A stretch of DNA of 64,000 nt from Chloropicon primus (lineage: Eukaryota > Chlorophyta > Chloropicophyceae > Chloropicales > Chloropicaceae): contig CP060760.1 in NCBI GenBank assembly GCA_023205875.1, positions 558,001 through 622,000 on the forward strand, given 5' to 3'. The translations under genes and the position numbers were made by a program. Position 1 is the stretch's first letter. Every line of letters starts with the position of its first letter. Shown here in pieces: positions 1 through 9,225 of this stretch. The notes beneath the pieces are model-generated. The model was not told where the DNA came from and made no database searches. It was given only the letters and a program-made list of their open reading frames with translations.

Positions 1-93
1 ATACGTCTCCGCGATGCATTTCAAGTGATAGACGCTCTCTTGAATGCGATGGTTCCGCACGGCATCGAGCGCCAGCTCGACCACCTGTTCCAT
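1..93 (-). CDS. 5' end of an unidentified gene, cut by the window edge
   Basis: An ATG on the minus strand at 93 opens a reading frame that runs off the left edge. Thirty-one residues are visible, beginning MEQVVELALDAVRNHRIQES. The stretch looks amphipathic and helical and carries no recognisable motif, so no family is assigned. The start is supported by the gene-oriented promoter motif about 110-140 bp upstream. The gene is divergent to the MLF-family gene at 580. Confidence 0.55.
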   Translation of the reverse strand, partial: MEQVVELALDAVRNHRIQESVYHLKCIAETY

Positions 94-199
94 CGTATCC
101 TCTCCCTCCCTCTCTACGGTGCTCCTGCTTCGCTTCGGTTCCCTCTTCTCCCTCGACGATTTCGCTCGACTAGGGCGCCAACTCACGCAAATTAAGAGC

Positions 200-232
200 G
201 TAAGGGGTCGTTCGAAAGGTAAGAGAAAGCAA
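200..232 (-). promoter_or_regulatory. CTTTCGA promoter module, weak copy
   Basis: On the minus strand this reads TTTCTCTTACCTTTCGAACG and continues into a CCCCTTACGC tail. It matches the recurring module (GTCTC, spacer, CTTTCGA, CCTCGCTTGA-like tail) and points toward the gene ending at 1. Confidence 0.4.
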
Positions 233-486
233 CTTCACGACGTCACGACCCCGTTACCATTCCTACGCCACTTCTTCGACACCTTCCGCCTCCTCCACGA
301 CGGGTGTCGGGGCGATCGATGGATCGACGACTGCTGCCAGCAGCCACCGTCTCCTCCAAAACTGCATCTCATCCCACGGACAAGTTCTGTCTTGGATTAC
401 TGCACCCAGGGTGAGACTTGCTGGAACTTTTTGACGGTGAGGGAGACGAGTGGGTGAGAAGGAGCGAGAATCAGGGGGAACCACTG

Positions 487-522
487 CGTCTGTATCTTTC
501 GATCGTGTCCTCTCTCGAGCGA
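487..522 (+). promoter_or_regulatory. CTTTCGA promoter module of the MLF-family gene
   Basis: GCGTCTGTATCTTTCGATCG followed by a CTCTCTCGAGCG tail, about 60-90 bp before the ATG at 580 and in the direction of that gene. It closely resembles the copy at 52638. Confidence 0.6.
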
Positions 523-579
523 TTTGATGACCTGGTGAGGATCTTAGCCTTTGATTAACTTTGACACTACAGCAGGGAG

Positions 580-1401
580 ATGTCTTCGACGTCCAACGGA
601 CGAGGGGGTCAAGTGAGGTTCACGACGTACTCTCACCGAGCGGTGTACGACCCGAACAATCCTAGTGCGTCATGCGAGTACGAGAGCTTCTCGAGGGGTA
701 TAAGGGAAGGAGAGCCGGGTCCTGCAAGCGGCCAAGGCAGAGGCAAAGTCATCATATCCGAGACGCACAGGACGTATTCAGACTTAGCTGGGTACGAGAG
801 ACTCGGCCTTGCGAGGACGGTGAGTGGGTCAAGCGAGGGAGGGAGGCTTCCCTGACCTCTTGCCGCCGAAATGCTCTGCAAAACAAACACTAACAAGCCA
901 TGCTTTGTCGACCTGTCTGCCACGTGCCAGCTTGGAGAACAAGGGCAAAGCGTCACGAGAGAGAGGTTTGCGAGCGGGGAGGAGCGCACCTCCCAGTCCT
1001 TTGCGTCTCTTGATGCCTCGAATGCCTCGGCATTCGATAGAAGCTGGCAGGAGCACGCGGCATCCCGTGGCCTGGATCGGATCCAGTTCCTCAAGGGCTC
1101 CTCGGCGACGAGGGAGCAGATTCAACAGCAGCAGCGTCGAGGGAGGGCCGTGCAGTCGGAAGAGGAGAGGGAGATCGCTCGAAGGGGGCGGGAGATGTTC
1201 AATCAGCACACGGAGCGCATCGTGAGGCAGGCGAGGGAACTGGGAGGAACAGCCAGGACAAGCAGAGCGAGCGCCAGGCAGGGGCAAACTCAAACTGGTT
1301 CTAGAGGTTTACCAGCAGCTAGCAACGCGGGGGGCCAGTCGCAAGATGAAAGACAAGCCAGGGAGTGGGCGAGGCAAGAAGCCCAGCGCTTCTGGAGTTG
1401 A
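580..1401 (+). CDS. MLF: Myeloid leukemia factor (MLF) family protein
   Basis: Exons 580-819 and 931-1401 are joined over a 111-bp GTGAG...CAG intron with a CTAAC branch-point-like site at 890. The product is about 236 aa. The conserved part is the MLF core: the segment around GEQGQSVTRERFASGEER, then a SLDASNASAFDRSW stretch that matches the 'N-L-D-E-x-E-x-x-x-F-D-x-x-W' signature of animal MLF1/MLF2. The C-terminus is rich in Q, R and E. MLF proteins shuttle between nucleus and cytoplasm and bind 14-3-3, COP9-signalosome or J-proteins in animals; the role in algae is unknown. An in-frame alternative acceptor at 897 would add 11 residues but lies too close to the branch site. Confidence 0.75.
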
Positions 1402-1423
1402 CTCTGCTGGTTACGGTTTTTGC

Positions 1424-1448
1424 TTTTTTTTTTTTTTTTTTTTTTTTT
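1424..1448 (+). repeat. 25-nt poly-T run between convergent genes
   Basis: An uninterrupted run of about 25 T lies in the 78-bp spacer between the MLF stop (1401) and the TFIIB stop (1480). Read on the minus strand it is an A-tract just past the TFIIB stop. Confidence 0.9.
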
Positions 1449-1479
1449 ACATGTTGTTGTAGTACAGAAAAGAAGAACT

Positions 1480-2563
1480 TCAGGCTTCCTGCTTGACCGT
1501 GATGGTGTCCCACCAGTCCGGAATGAGTGACTTGGCTTCCTGCTGAATCGTCGTCAGGGCGGACCGTATTGCGGAGGTGGATGCTCCAGTGTGGCTGCTG
1601 ATTGTGTTGATGTGGATGAAAGTATCGTCCTTGGAGATCTGAGTCACGTACATCAGGATGCCTCCAGCAATGGAGATGGGACTCTTCCCGTCCCACAACT
1701 TGGAGTGGCCCTTGTCCGACGCGATCTTGGCCATGTGCTTGGCGAGCCTCGTGCCGGCCTGGCTGATCTCCAAGCTCTTGGAAAACCTATCGATGTAGTC
1801 AGAGGGCTTGACAGTCTCCATCTCATTGTGCCTGATGCCAAGCTTGTTCACAATCACTTTGAAGCACCTCATGATGATCACCATGTGCGTGTCTTTCGAG
1901 ACGGCGGTGATCTCCTTGAAAGTTCTCGGACACTTTTCAATTCTGCAAGCCACGTAGATGCAAGCCGCGCACGCTTCATGGAGCTTCCGTTCCTTCAAGT
2001 GCTTCTCCGCCTTGCTGAAGATCTCGCAGGCCCTGTCCTTGACCGTGTTCGCGAGCCTCAGATTGTTGCACATCTCTGTGATTGCCTGGAAACCCTGTTT
2101 AAGCCGCTTGTTCGGGTCCTGGAAACGCAAGCACCAACACGACACCGATTCGATCGATCGATCGTCAATAAACAACGATGCCACCACCACCAGCGCGAAG
2201 GACGCCGCGGCAACTTACCTTGAGCGAGCCCTGGGCCCTCGCGAGGTGCAGCATCCCAGGTTGAAGCTGGATGCTGACAGAAGTGTCGATTCCACCGTCT
2301 TCCAACAGAGGGTTGCCCGCTGGTCCTGCCCTCTCCTTCGAGCCCTTGTCATCCTCAAAGGACCGCCACTCAGCGCTCTCGTCCACCCGGTTCCCCTCTT
2401 TCACCAACCCACAGTTCGTGCAAATCAAATCCCCTGAAGCCGAGTCATCCACGAAAGTGTCAGCCCCGCAGTCCCTGCAGGTATCCGGCACGACGTTCTT
2501 GCTCTTCCTCTTCTTCGACCCACCACCACCACCACCACCAGGCACCCTGCTCGTCGCAAGCAT
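1480..2563 (-). CDS. TFIIB: Transcription initiation factor TFIIB
   Basis: Exon 1 is 2219-2563 and exon 2 is 1480-2118, with a 100-bp intron (GTAAGT...TTTCCAG). The protein is about 327 aa, close to the usual size. An N-terminal zinc ribbon has C29-x2-C32 and C48-x2-C51 (CRDC/CTNC). The B-reader/linker follows (around SAEWRSFEDD), then two cyclin folds, the second containing the typical SISSxTG-like segment ISSHTGASTSAIRS. TFIIB bridges TBP-DNA and RNA polymerase II. A Gly-rich stretch followed by KKRKSK precedes the ribbon and is unusual. I chose the ATG at 2563 because longer upstream frames lack an ATG and read into promoter sequence. The gene is head to head with the TFIIF-beta gene. Confidence 0.95.
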
Positions 2564-2860
2564 CTGTCTCCAGGAAGCGCGCGCCTCCTGTGGTTTGTCC
2601 CTGACGTGGATGCCCAGGGGAAGACACCACACCTCTTCAACAAACTTTTGTCCAACACCCAGAGCGCCAAACGCGTCAAGCGACCTACCAAACGCAAGCC
2701 CGTGAGACGACCTTTCGCTCAGGTACCCTCCCCTCCTCCTCTCCTCGTCTCCCTCGCCGCCACCGTCCTCGACAAGGTGGCCCCCCGTCGAATACTTTTT
2801 CCTTTCCCTCGCGTCCTTCCCAGCTTCGTTTCCTCGACCACTCCGTGCACCAAACGCGCC

Positions 2861-2898
2861 GAGTAAACGATCAATGGAAAGCCCGGGAGACGTAGTTT
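2861..2898 (-). promoter_or_regulatory. CTTTCGA-type promoter module of TFIIB
   Basis: Minus strand: CTACGTCTCCCGGGCTTTCC, then ATTGATCGTTTACTCGG. It lies about 300-335 bp before the TFIIB ATG and is oriented with that gene. Confidence 0.6.
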
Positions 2899-3100
2899 CG
2901 CTCCGTTCACCTCGTTTCCTATTCCCGCCCTCGACCTTCCTTGCGTTTCCTTCGTTGTGTCCCTCTCTCTCGCGCGCGCAGCGCAGCGCCAAACCCAAAG
3001 CGGTGCTCGAGAGAGAGAGAGAGAGAGAGCAGAGGGGGAGAGGTGTCGGGGGTTGAGACGAGGGCGAGGAGGACGGAGGGGGTGAGGGAGTGAGGCGAAA

Positions 3101-3140
3101 GGTTTCGTCGCGAGTTTTGGATTGGTTACCTCGGTCGACG
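3101..3140 (+). promoter_or_regulatory. Promoter module of the TFIIF-beta gene
   Basis: GTTTCGTCGCGAGTTTTGGA followed by TTGGTTACCTCGGTCGACGG, about 80-120 bp upstream of the ATG at 3221. It is a diverged copy of the recurring module. Together with the copy at 2861 it gives the TFIIB/TFIIF-beta spacer one module per direction. Confidence 0.45.
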
Positions 3141-3220
3141 GGTTTGTTTTGTTTTGGGAGGGAGAGGACGGGGAGAGGACGGGGAGGGAAAGGCAGGAGA
3201 GGTGGGGTTGAGGTTGAAGG

Positions 3221-4045
3221 ATGGAGGAGGAGGGAGGGAAGAGGGTGGAGAGGGTTCGGGTTGACAAGTCCGGACGGCAGCTGTGGCTCGTCAAGGTACC
3301 GAAATCGGTGGACAAAGTCTGGAGGACGACGATGGAGGAGGCCGGCGACGGGGAAGGGATAGAGGTTGGGGAAGTCACGATCATTCAGAGCGACCAAGGG
3401 CAAGAGAGCACGAGCGCCGGGCAATTCAAGCTGGACCTGAGCGAGAGGCCCGGGTCAGACCGGATTCCACTGCATTACACGATGATTCCCTCGGTTTCCT
3501 CCGGGCAGGAGCTTATGTGCATGCACGCTCTCGCGCAGGACAGGGGAGCGGCGAGTGCCGGAGAGGCGACGAACCCAGCGATAGAGGGGCGAGTTGGCCA
3601 GCAGTTTGCCCTGCAGCCGAAGATGGGTCGCGAGTATTTCGCGATGTCGAGGCAGCGCTCGAAGCAGCAAGCCGGCGTGAGCGGAGGCGTGAGCAAGCCG
3701 AGGGTCATCAGCAGGGTTCACTTGAGCGACACCAGCGTCGTGCAGATGAGCAAGGAAGCCGTGCCGCTCCCCGTGTCGTACGTGGGAGGAGCCAAGTACA
3801 AGAGGGAGCATGGAAGGAAGCAGTCGGACTACAAGAGGGTCAAGATGGAAAACAAGGAGTCTCTCATGAACTGGCTGTTCGAGCTGTTCCAGAGGGAGCC
3901 GTACTGGCGCTTCGACGCCATTCAGAAGACGACGAATCAGCCCACGCGATTCCTCATGGACGTCCTGAGGGAGGTTGCCACCAAGGTGTTGGACGGCGAT
4001 CACCGTGGCAAGTGGGAGCTGAAGGACAAGTACAGGTCGTCCTAA
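3221..4045 (+). CDS. GTF2F2: TFIIF beta subunit (RAP30)
   Basis: A single exon of 274 aa. The N-terminal dimerisation barrel contains LWLVKVPKSVDKVW and a FKLDLSE segment. The C-terminal winged helix holds LFELFQREPYWRFDAIQKTT and the PTRFLMDVLREVATK helix, which match the RAP30 DNA-binding domain. RAP30 pairs with RAP74 to form TFIIF and recruits RNA polymerase II to the TFIIB-TBP promoter complex. The middle (about residues 95-190) is less conserved. The neighbour in the opposite direction is TFIIB itself. An (AG)n run follows the stop. Confidence 0.93.
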   Translation: MEEEGGKRVERVRVDKSGRQLWLVKVPKSVDKVWRTTMEEAGDGEGIEVGEVTIIQSDQGQESTSAGQFKLDLSERPGSDRIPLHYTMIPSVSSGQELMCMHALAQDRGAASAGEATNPAIEGRVGQQFALQPKMGREYFAMSRQRSKQQAGVSGGVSKPRVISRVHLSDTSVVQMSKEAVPLPVSYVGGAKYKREHGRKQSDYKRVKMENKESLMNWLFELFQREPYWRFDAIQKTTNQPTRFLMDVLREVATKVLDGDHRGKWELKDKYRSS

Positions 4046-4221
4046 CACGCCTCGCTGTGTGCACAGAGAGAGAGAGAGAGAGAGAGAGAGGGGAGAGGGA
4101 CTTTGAGGGACTTTGAGGAAGCGAAAGGTGAAGGAAAGACGCCTAAAATATATATGTAGTGAAGTGGAAACACGCGCTCCCACTTGCTTGGTACTCGCAG
4201 GGTCGTCCTTACTGGTAACGA

Positions 4222-5723
4222 TTACTGATCCAGGTTGCTCCCGAAAACGATGGGGTGGCAGCTCAGGTCCCGGAGGTTGACCAGCACGCACGTCTGCTTC
4301 TCCGCGAAGGAGGGGAGGGAGATCAGCCTCACCCTTTGGCCTTCCTTGCCCTCCGCGATCCCGGTCTCCAGGCTCGGCTGGTTGCCGGCAAAGTACACGT
4401 GGGGGCAGTCCTTGAGGACGAACGGGTCCTGGTCCACGAAAGGAAAGCAGGGCAGGGTGTCCGGGGCGGTTGGGGCGGAGTGGCACCACTCCAGGGTGGC
4501 GGCCATCGCTCCCAGCCTGTCCTCGTGCGCGACGTACTTCATCACGTCGTCGATGTTCTGGCCGCTCGTTCCCAGGAAGCTCACCCCGTCCACCTCAAAG
4601 CCGTGGGGGTTGGTCACCCTCCCCACGTTGGAGTAGCAGGTGGTGCTAGGCAGGAGGCACCTGTGCAGGGGCTGCTGAGGCATGGACACGTTGCAGGGAT
4701 CGGTGGGGCCCGGCATGACGTCGACCGGCATGCTCGACGCGATCTGGGTCAGGAACATGTCCGCCTCCCTGAGCCCCCCGACGCCCCGGCTCGCCTCCCT
4801 CTTGTCCTCCCCCATGGGGACCTGGCCCACCTCCTTGAGGGTGTTCCCCACCACGACCATCCTCGTGATCTTTCCCGCCAGCCCGTCGTAGTCCCCGAGC
4901 GCCCCCGTCACGTAGTCCGCCAGCAGCTGCAGGGGGAGGGGGTCCCGCTTCTCGTCCCCAAGCCCGAGGCCCGACACCAGGGCCACGTACTTGGCCTCCG
5001 AGTCCGGGACGACGGGCTCCTGCCTCGCCGGCCCGGGAAGGCAGACCTCCTTCACCACGAAGTTGCCCCCCTCCTCCTCCGTGCCCCTGACCGCGACGCA
5101 CACGCCCGAGACGAAGTCCGCCGGGTCGAGAGAGTCGCCCTTGCACCCCAAGTTCATCCTCGCCCCCTCGTCCTCCAGCACGAGAGTGTCGTCGCCAGAG
5201 ACGAACTTGGTCGAGGCCAGGTGCGTCTCCAGGCTCTTGTCCTTGGCGTACTCGTCCAGGACGCTCGGCTTCAGCTTCATGTTCTTGTACACCGTCCCGA
5301 CCACCGCGCACTCCACCCCGAGCTCCACCTCCAGGATCTTCCTCACCGGCACGGTGGGCCACTTGGCCTTCACCTTGTCCAAGACCAGCGGCGAAAGGTT
5401 CTGCAGCCTCTGGAAGTACAGGTGAGCGTACTGCTTGTTGTACACCCTGTCTCCCACGAGGTACGCGTCGTCCCGGCACTTGTAACTCCCGCGGGAGCGC
5501 TCCACGCCGCCGCCTTCGACATCATCAGCCTGTGACAGACCGAGGATGGCCAAGTCAGAAAGCGTTCGTGTTGGAGAGAGAGGGAGAGAGGGAGAGAGGG
5601 AGGGAGAGGGGGGGAGGGTCTCACCTGGGTGGTCGTGGCGAAGGGAAGGTCGGCGGCGGTCCTTGACCCCGCCTCCTCACGCACGACTTGGGTGTGAAAG
5701 AGCCTCGCGCTCGCGCCGGTCAT
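4222..5723 (-). CDS. POLD2: DNA polymerase delta small subunit (POLD2)
   Basis: Exon 1 is 5625-5723 (33 codons) and exon 2 is 4222-5529, joined over a 95-bp GTGAGA...CACAG intron. The 468-aa product matches the B-subunit family. An OB-fold region is followed by the inactive calcineurin-like phosphoesterase fold, with ALVSGLGLG, PGPTDPCNVSMPQQPLH, and the C-terminal block CPHVYFAGNQPSLETG. It is the regulatory subunit of replicative polymerase delta in the nucleus. The promoter carries an E2F-like site, as expected for an S-phase gene. Confidence 0.93.
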
Positions 5724-5754
5724 GGTGGTTTGTGATTTTTGGAGAGGAAAAAAA

Positions 5755-5767
5755 ATGGCGGGAATTT
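5755..5767 (-). promoter_or_regulatory. E2F-like site in the POLD2 promoter
   Basis: ATGGCGGGAATTT lies 32-44 bp upstream of the POLD2 start codon and fits the plant/animal E2F-DP consensus (TTTSGCGS and its complement). It could also serve the divergent gene at 5916. Confidence 0.5.
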
Positions 5768-5899
5768 CATCGCAAGAGAAACGTCATGTTCTTGTACACC
5801 ACCGAAAGTCCGTGGGCTTGAACGAGAATTCTCGAGGCACACTCACACCCTACGCACCACACGCACCACACACTTCGCTTCGGGTCGCTTCGTTTCGGT

Positions 5900-5915
5900 G
5901 GTGTGACATCACACC
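5900..5915. promoter_or_regulatory. Perfect 7-bp inverted repeat abutting a start codon
   Basis: GGTGTGACATCACACC is a 7-bp inverted repeat with a 2-bp spacer that ends exactly one base before the ATG at 5916. The centre, TGACATCA, resembles a bZIP (CRE/AP-1-like) site. It could also form an mRNA hairpin at the start codon. Confidence 0.4.
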
Positions 5916-6803
5916 ATGAGGCCTGGGTGTGGCGTGTTCGTGCTGGACACGAGCCCGTGGTCGGGCGTCCGAGACCAGAGGCTGAACATTGGGGGGCGCG
6001 AGGGGGTCGAGACGAGGCTGGCGAGCGAGGTGGTGTCGATGAAGCTCCTGTGCAGCTCCTGGATGCCTCAGAGGGTGGGGGTTGTGCACATGGGGGCCTC
6101 CAATGCGTCCTGGGGGCTGGAGCCCACGACGCATTGGAGGTCCACGGACGACCCGGGGCTGGTCGAGGAGAACCCCGCGCTGGAGCTGGGCCTCCTCCAC
6201 CGCTACGGGGCGAGCTCGGAGCCCGGACCCCCGCCGGGGGCGCCGGACCCCCGCCGGATCTCGAGGGCCCTCCGCCTCGGCCTGGAGGCTCTGAGGGCCC
6301 AGGACGGGTGGAAGCAGATCACGGTGCTCCTCTGCAGCCCGCTTCCGGGCCTGGGGGAGACGGAGGCAGACCTCCTGGCGGTGTTGCGGGAGCTGCGGGA
6401 GAACGGGGTGGAGACCGACTTTGTCCTCCACCCGAGCGTGTACAGCCCGAGCTTCGACCAGATTCTGAAGTTGCAGCAGGAGAGCCCGACCCCGAGCCCG
6501 GAGTCGTCGGGCGACGAGGGCGGCGACCGGGTCGACCGCATCAGGAGCGCGGACGGGGACGTGGAGACCCTGAGCAGCGTGTTCGGCCTCGACCTGCGAA
6601 ACAACCTGGTGCAACAGAATTTCGTCAAGACCCTCGCGCTGTACGGCGACCAGTACTTTAGCGGGGTATCCGAGCGAGCGAACCTGCTCACGAATTGGAG
6701 CATGTGCTTCCCGGAGTTCGATCCCACACAGAGCATGCCGCACGTCGTCCAGATGTACCCGTGGCTCGGCACGCTGAGTGAACCCCCCCCCCCCGAGAAC
6801 TGA
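5916..6803 (+). CDS. Unknown protein, possibly vWA-like
   Basis: A single exon of 295 aa. I do not recognise the family. The N-terminus GVFVLDTSPWSG plus a middle strand-helix unit, ITVLLCSPLPG then ADLLAVLRELRENGVETDFV, resembles a von Willebrand A/Rossmann-like fold of the kind seen in Rpn10 or TFIIH p34. No complete MIDAS motif is visible. A Pro/Gly-rich insert lies near residues 100-115 and an acidic Ser-rich loop near 190-210. The C-terminal third (LLTNWSMCFPEFDP) is probably conserved. The start codon abuts a perfect inverted repeat. Confidence 0.6.
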   Translation: MRPGCGVFVLDTSPWSGVRDQRLNIGGREGVETRLASEVVSMKLLCSSWMPQRVGVVHMGASNASWGLEPTTHWRSTDDPGLVEENPALELGLLHRYGASSEPGPPPGAPDPRRISRALRLGLEALRAQDGWKQITVLLCSPLPGLGETEADLLAVLRELRENGVETDFVLHPSVYSPSFDQILKLQQESPTPSPESSGDEGGDRVDRIRSADGDVETLSSVFGLDLRNNLVQQNFVKTLALYGDQYFSGVSERANLLTNWSMCFPEFDPTQSMPHVVQMYPWLGTLSEPPPPEN

Positions 6804-6815
6804 GAGTTATTTAAG

Positions 6816-6974
6816 GCCAAGCGCGGCGGCCCTCCATTTTTCCCTTTAGGAAGGCCGGACCCCGCGCGCGCACACACACACAAGAGAAAAAAATGCCAAG
6901 CGCGGCGGCCCTCCATTTTTCCCTTTAGGAAGGCCGGACCCCGCGCGCGCACACACACACAAGAGAAAAAAATG
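6816..6974. repeat. 79-bp exact tandem duplication with internal hairpin
   Basis: Copies at 6816-6894 and 6895-6974 are identical by eye, starting GCCAAGCGCGGCGGCCCTCC. Each holds an imperfect hairpin (CGGCCCTCC with GGAAGGCCG around a T-rich loop) and a (CA)5 tail. It sits between the stops of two convergent genes. Confidence 0.95.
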
Positions 6975-6997
6975 GACTTTTCATTATAAACACGTGA

Positions 6998-7972
6998 CTA
7001 CGTTCTGGTCAAGATGCCCCCCGTCTTCATCTCCCACACGTCGTCCGCGATCCCCTGAAGCATGTCCGTGTCGTGGGAGACCACGAGCACGGCGCTGGTC
7101 TCCTTGACGCTCTCCAAGGTGCAGCACAGGGCCTCGATGCTGGGCATGTCCATCCCCGCCGTGGGTTCGTCCAGCAGCAGCACCGAGGGCTTCCGCAGGA
7201 GCTGCACCGCGATGGCCACCCTCCGCTGGTACCCTCCGCTGAGCTGAGTGAGCTTCCTGTCCAGCGGCATGTCGCTCAAGCCAGTCACCTTGAGGACGGG
7301 CACGAGCCTCTTCACGAACTCCGATCTGGCCTCCACCCTGCTGGAGTGCCGCCAACCGAAGCTCAGCTCCTCCATGATCGTGTTCCCCACAAAGTACCGC
7401 TCCGGGAACTGGAAGACCACCCCGACGTCCCTCGGCGTTCCCGTCTTGCCCCGCCCGTTCCCGTTCCCGTTCCCCAAAGCCTTCGACGGCAGGAGGGTCA
7501 CCTCCCCGTCGTACGACGTCGAGAACCCCGCCAGAACGTTCAGCAGCGTCGACTTCCCTGACCCGCTCGGCCCGTAAATCAATCCTATCCTCCCGGGGGA
7601 GAGATCGAAGTTCACTCCGTTCAGAAGCGGCTTCTCCGCGCTCGCGGGCCGATACGTCAAGCCACGGACCTCCAGCACCGAGGCGCCGACGCAAGCCCCG
7701 CGGCCGCTTCCGAGGGCAAGGCCCCGGCGGGGACTCGAACTCCCAACGGCCCCTGCCTTCCTCGCCATCGCGGCACCCATCAGAGCTCCTCCACTGCCTC
7801 CTCTCTCGGGCGGAAGACTTCCGCGGGGAGAAGTCGTCGCCGTCCGGCTGGCGGACCTTCTCAGGGCATTCCTCGCGCTGCGACAGGACGGGCCACCCAT
7901 CGTGCCGGGTCCCTCGGTCCCGCTGCTCTTCGCCAGGTCTCCCCTCTCGCGACCGACCGACGAGGCGCACAA
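6998..7972 (-). CDS. ABC transporter ATPase, chloroplast ABCI11/NAP14-like
   Basis: A single exon of about 324 aa. The first ~95 residues are Ser/Arg/Gly rich with few acidic residues, as in a chloroplast transit peptide. One complete nucleotide-binding domain follows: Walker A GPSGSGKST, Q-loop VVFQFPE, signature LSGGYQRR, Walker B VLLLDEPTAGMD and switch histidine VSHD. There are no membrane segments, so it is a soluble ABCI-type protein. The combination of transit peptide and CbiO/EcfA-like domain fits plant ABCI11 (NAP14), implicated in plastid metal homeostasis. An internal ATG at residue 25 is an alternative start. Confidence 0.85.
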   Translation of the reverse strand: MCASSVGRERGDLAKSSGTEGPGTMGGPSCRSARNALRRSASRTATTSPRGSLPPERGGSGGALMGAAMARKAGAVGSSSPRRGLALGSGRGACVGASVLEVRGLTYRPASAEKPLLNGVNFDLSPGRIGLIYGPSGSGKSTLLNVLAGFSTSYDGEVTLLPSKALGNGNGNGRGKTGTPRDVGVVFQFPERYFVGNTIMEELSFGWRHSSRVEARSEFVKRLVPVLKVTGLSDMPLDRKLTQLSGGYQRRVAIAVQLLRKPSVLLLDEPTAGMDMPSIEALCCTLESVKETSAVLVVSHDTDMLQGIADDVWEMKTGGILTRT

Positions 7973-8678
7973 GACCTCTCTCTGTGGGCCACAAGAGCGT
8001 TATCCGATCCAGTCCAGTCCAAAGGTGGAGGAGGGAGCCAGGCCAATGCGGGGGGGGGAGGGGGCATGCTGGGCACAGGTGGCCACATCACGACCTCCTC
8101 ATCCCCTTCCTCCTCTTTCCTTCCAAGCAGGAAGCTGCTCACCCTCAACTGGATCGATGCAAGGGGTAGTAGGATGATGCAAAGGGGTGAGGTGGGTTGT
8201 GGTGAACCTTGAGATGATGGTGGCGCTGGAAGTTTGGTTCGATCAGGGTGACGGACGCTCTCCCTCCCCATCCCCCGCTTTCTCGGTGCCGGGTGGTGCC
8301 AGTGCCCTCCTTGGGAGGCCAGGGAGCGACGCGATGGAGGGAGAATACGACAGCGACAACGACAACGACAACGACGGGCGTGTGTGTGTGTGTGTGGGTG
8401 TGTGGAAGCCCAGCTGGGGAGGCAGCGATGGGATTGAGGGACGACCCACTGCTTTCCCACAATCACTCCAATTGCTGGTCCAATTCACCTTGGGTCTCGG
8501 AGAACAACCAGTCCGGTGTGGAGAGGCGAGGACGTCGTGCCCACCCGGCGTTCGAGTAGGCGGGGACCAAGCTTCTTTCTCGCGAGGGGGATGGAGGGCG
8601 TGCAGATGCGCGCGCACGCCGATGCCTGCATACTTCCTACAAATCGATGAACCACCTTCTGATTAACACAAAGAATTA
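7973..8678. other. Intergenic spacer, no gene seen
   Basis: This is the spacer upstream of the ABC ATPase and past the stop of the small gene at 8679. It holds (GT)n and (GAC/AAC)n simple repeats around 8350-8405. The frames open here are low complexity and show no domain. Confidence 0.5.
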
Positions 8679-9225
8679 TTACAGCTGTTCCAGAACAATC
8701 TGAGCAGAGGTTTGGAGCGCCATTCGTTCACGTTCAAGCAGCAGAGGAAGAGAGAAAGAGGAGGCCGGATTGTGTCAATTCAGTGCTCGGCTTCGCCACG
8801 AGCCGCAGTAGCAGTCGAAGAGGCCGGAGAAAGGGACTCACCTGTGAGCAAAACCCGCAAAGCTTCACCTCACTATACAAGTGCGTCGGCTTATAGTCTC
8901 GAAGTTTCCTCTTGGCTGCTTCGACTCCGAACTCGGCCAAGATGGAAAGAACGCACTTCCTCGTGGCGACGCCTGGCAGGTTCTCTATCAGAAACCACAA
9001 CTGCGTTGGCGAGCGCGCAGCAGCAGCAGCAGCAACAGGAGGACCCAATAGAAGAATGGAATAGAAGCAGACATCACGACGAGCGTCAGTTCGCTTCTTC
9101 TTTTGTGTTCCCACCATGGGGAAACTCAAGTTTGCTTTTCCACTTACCCCGCAAAGCTCACACTGCTTGATAGGCTTCGCCGTGTGCAGTCTCTTCTCAA
9201 ACCAGGGGCCCTTCTCCTTGTTCAT
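8679..9225 (-). CDS. Small cysteine-rich protein, three exons, unrecognised
   Basis: Exons 9148-9225, 8842-9000 and 8679-8699 join in frame over introns of 147 and 142 bp (GTAAGT...GCAG and GTGAGT...CTCAG), giving 85 aa. Two CxxC pairs (QCELCG near residues 22-26 and LCGFCSQ near 75-79) flank a helical segment containing LPGVATRKCVLSILAEFGVE, which suggests one zinc site built from both ends. The last exon adds only IVLEQL before TAA. I do not recognise the family. The frame stays open about 24 codons upstream of the ATG with coding-like sequence (GKSSEERWSK), so an earlier exon is likely and the start is provisional. Confidence 0.6.

Noticed and set aside
4255-5535. Long plus-strand frame antisense to POLD2, and similar long antisense frames (35266-37611, 62514-63821)
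   Set aside because: They are shadows produced by G+C-rich third positions of the real genes; their translations are His/Arg/Leu-rich and show no domain.
7718-7760. tRNA T-arm-like sequence (GAGTTCGAGTCCC on the minus strand)
   Set aside because: It lies inside the transit-peptide region of the ABC ATPase coding frame, and no acceptor, D or anticodon arms can be folded around it.
8187-8666. Overlapping frames of 90-200 aa upstream of the ABC ATPase
   Set aside because: They are low complexity, partly encoded by (GT)n and (GAC)n repeats, and conflict with each other on both strands.
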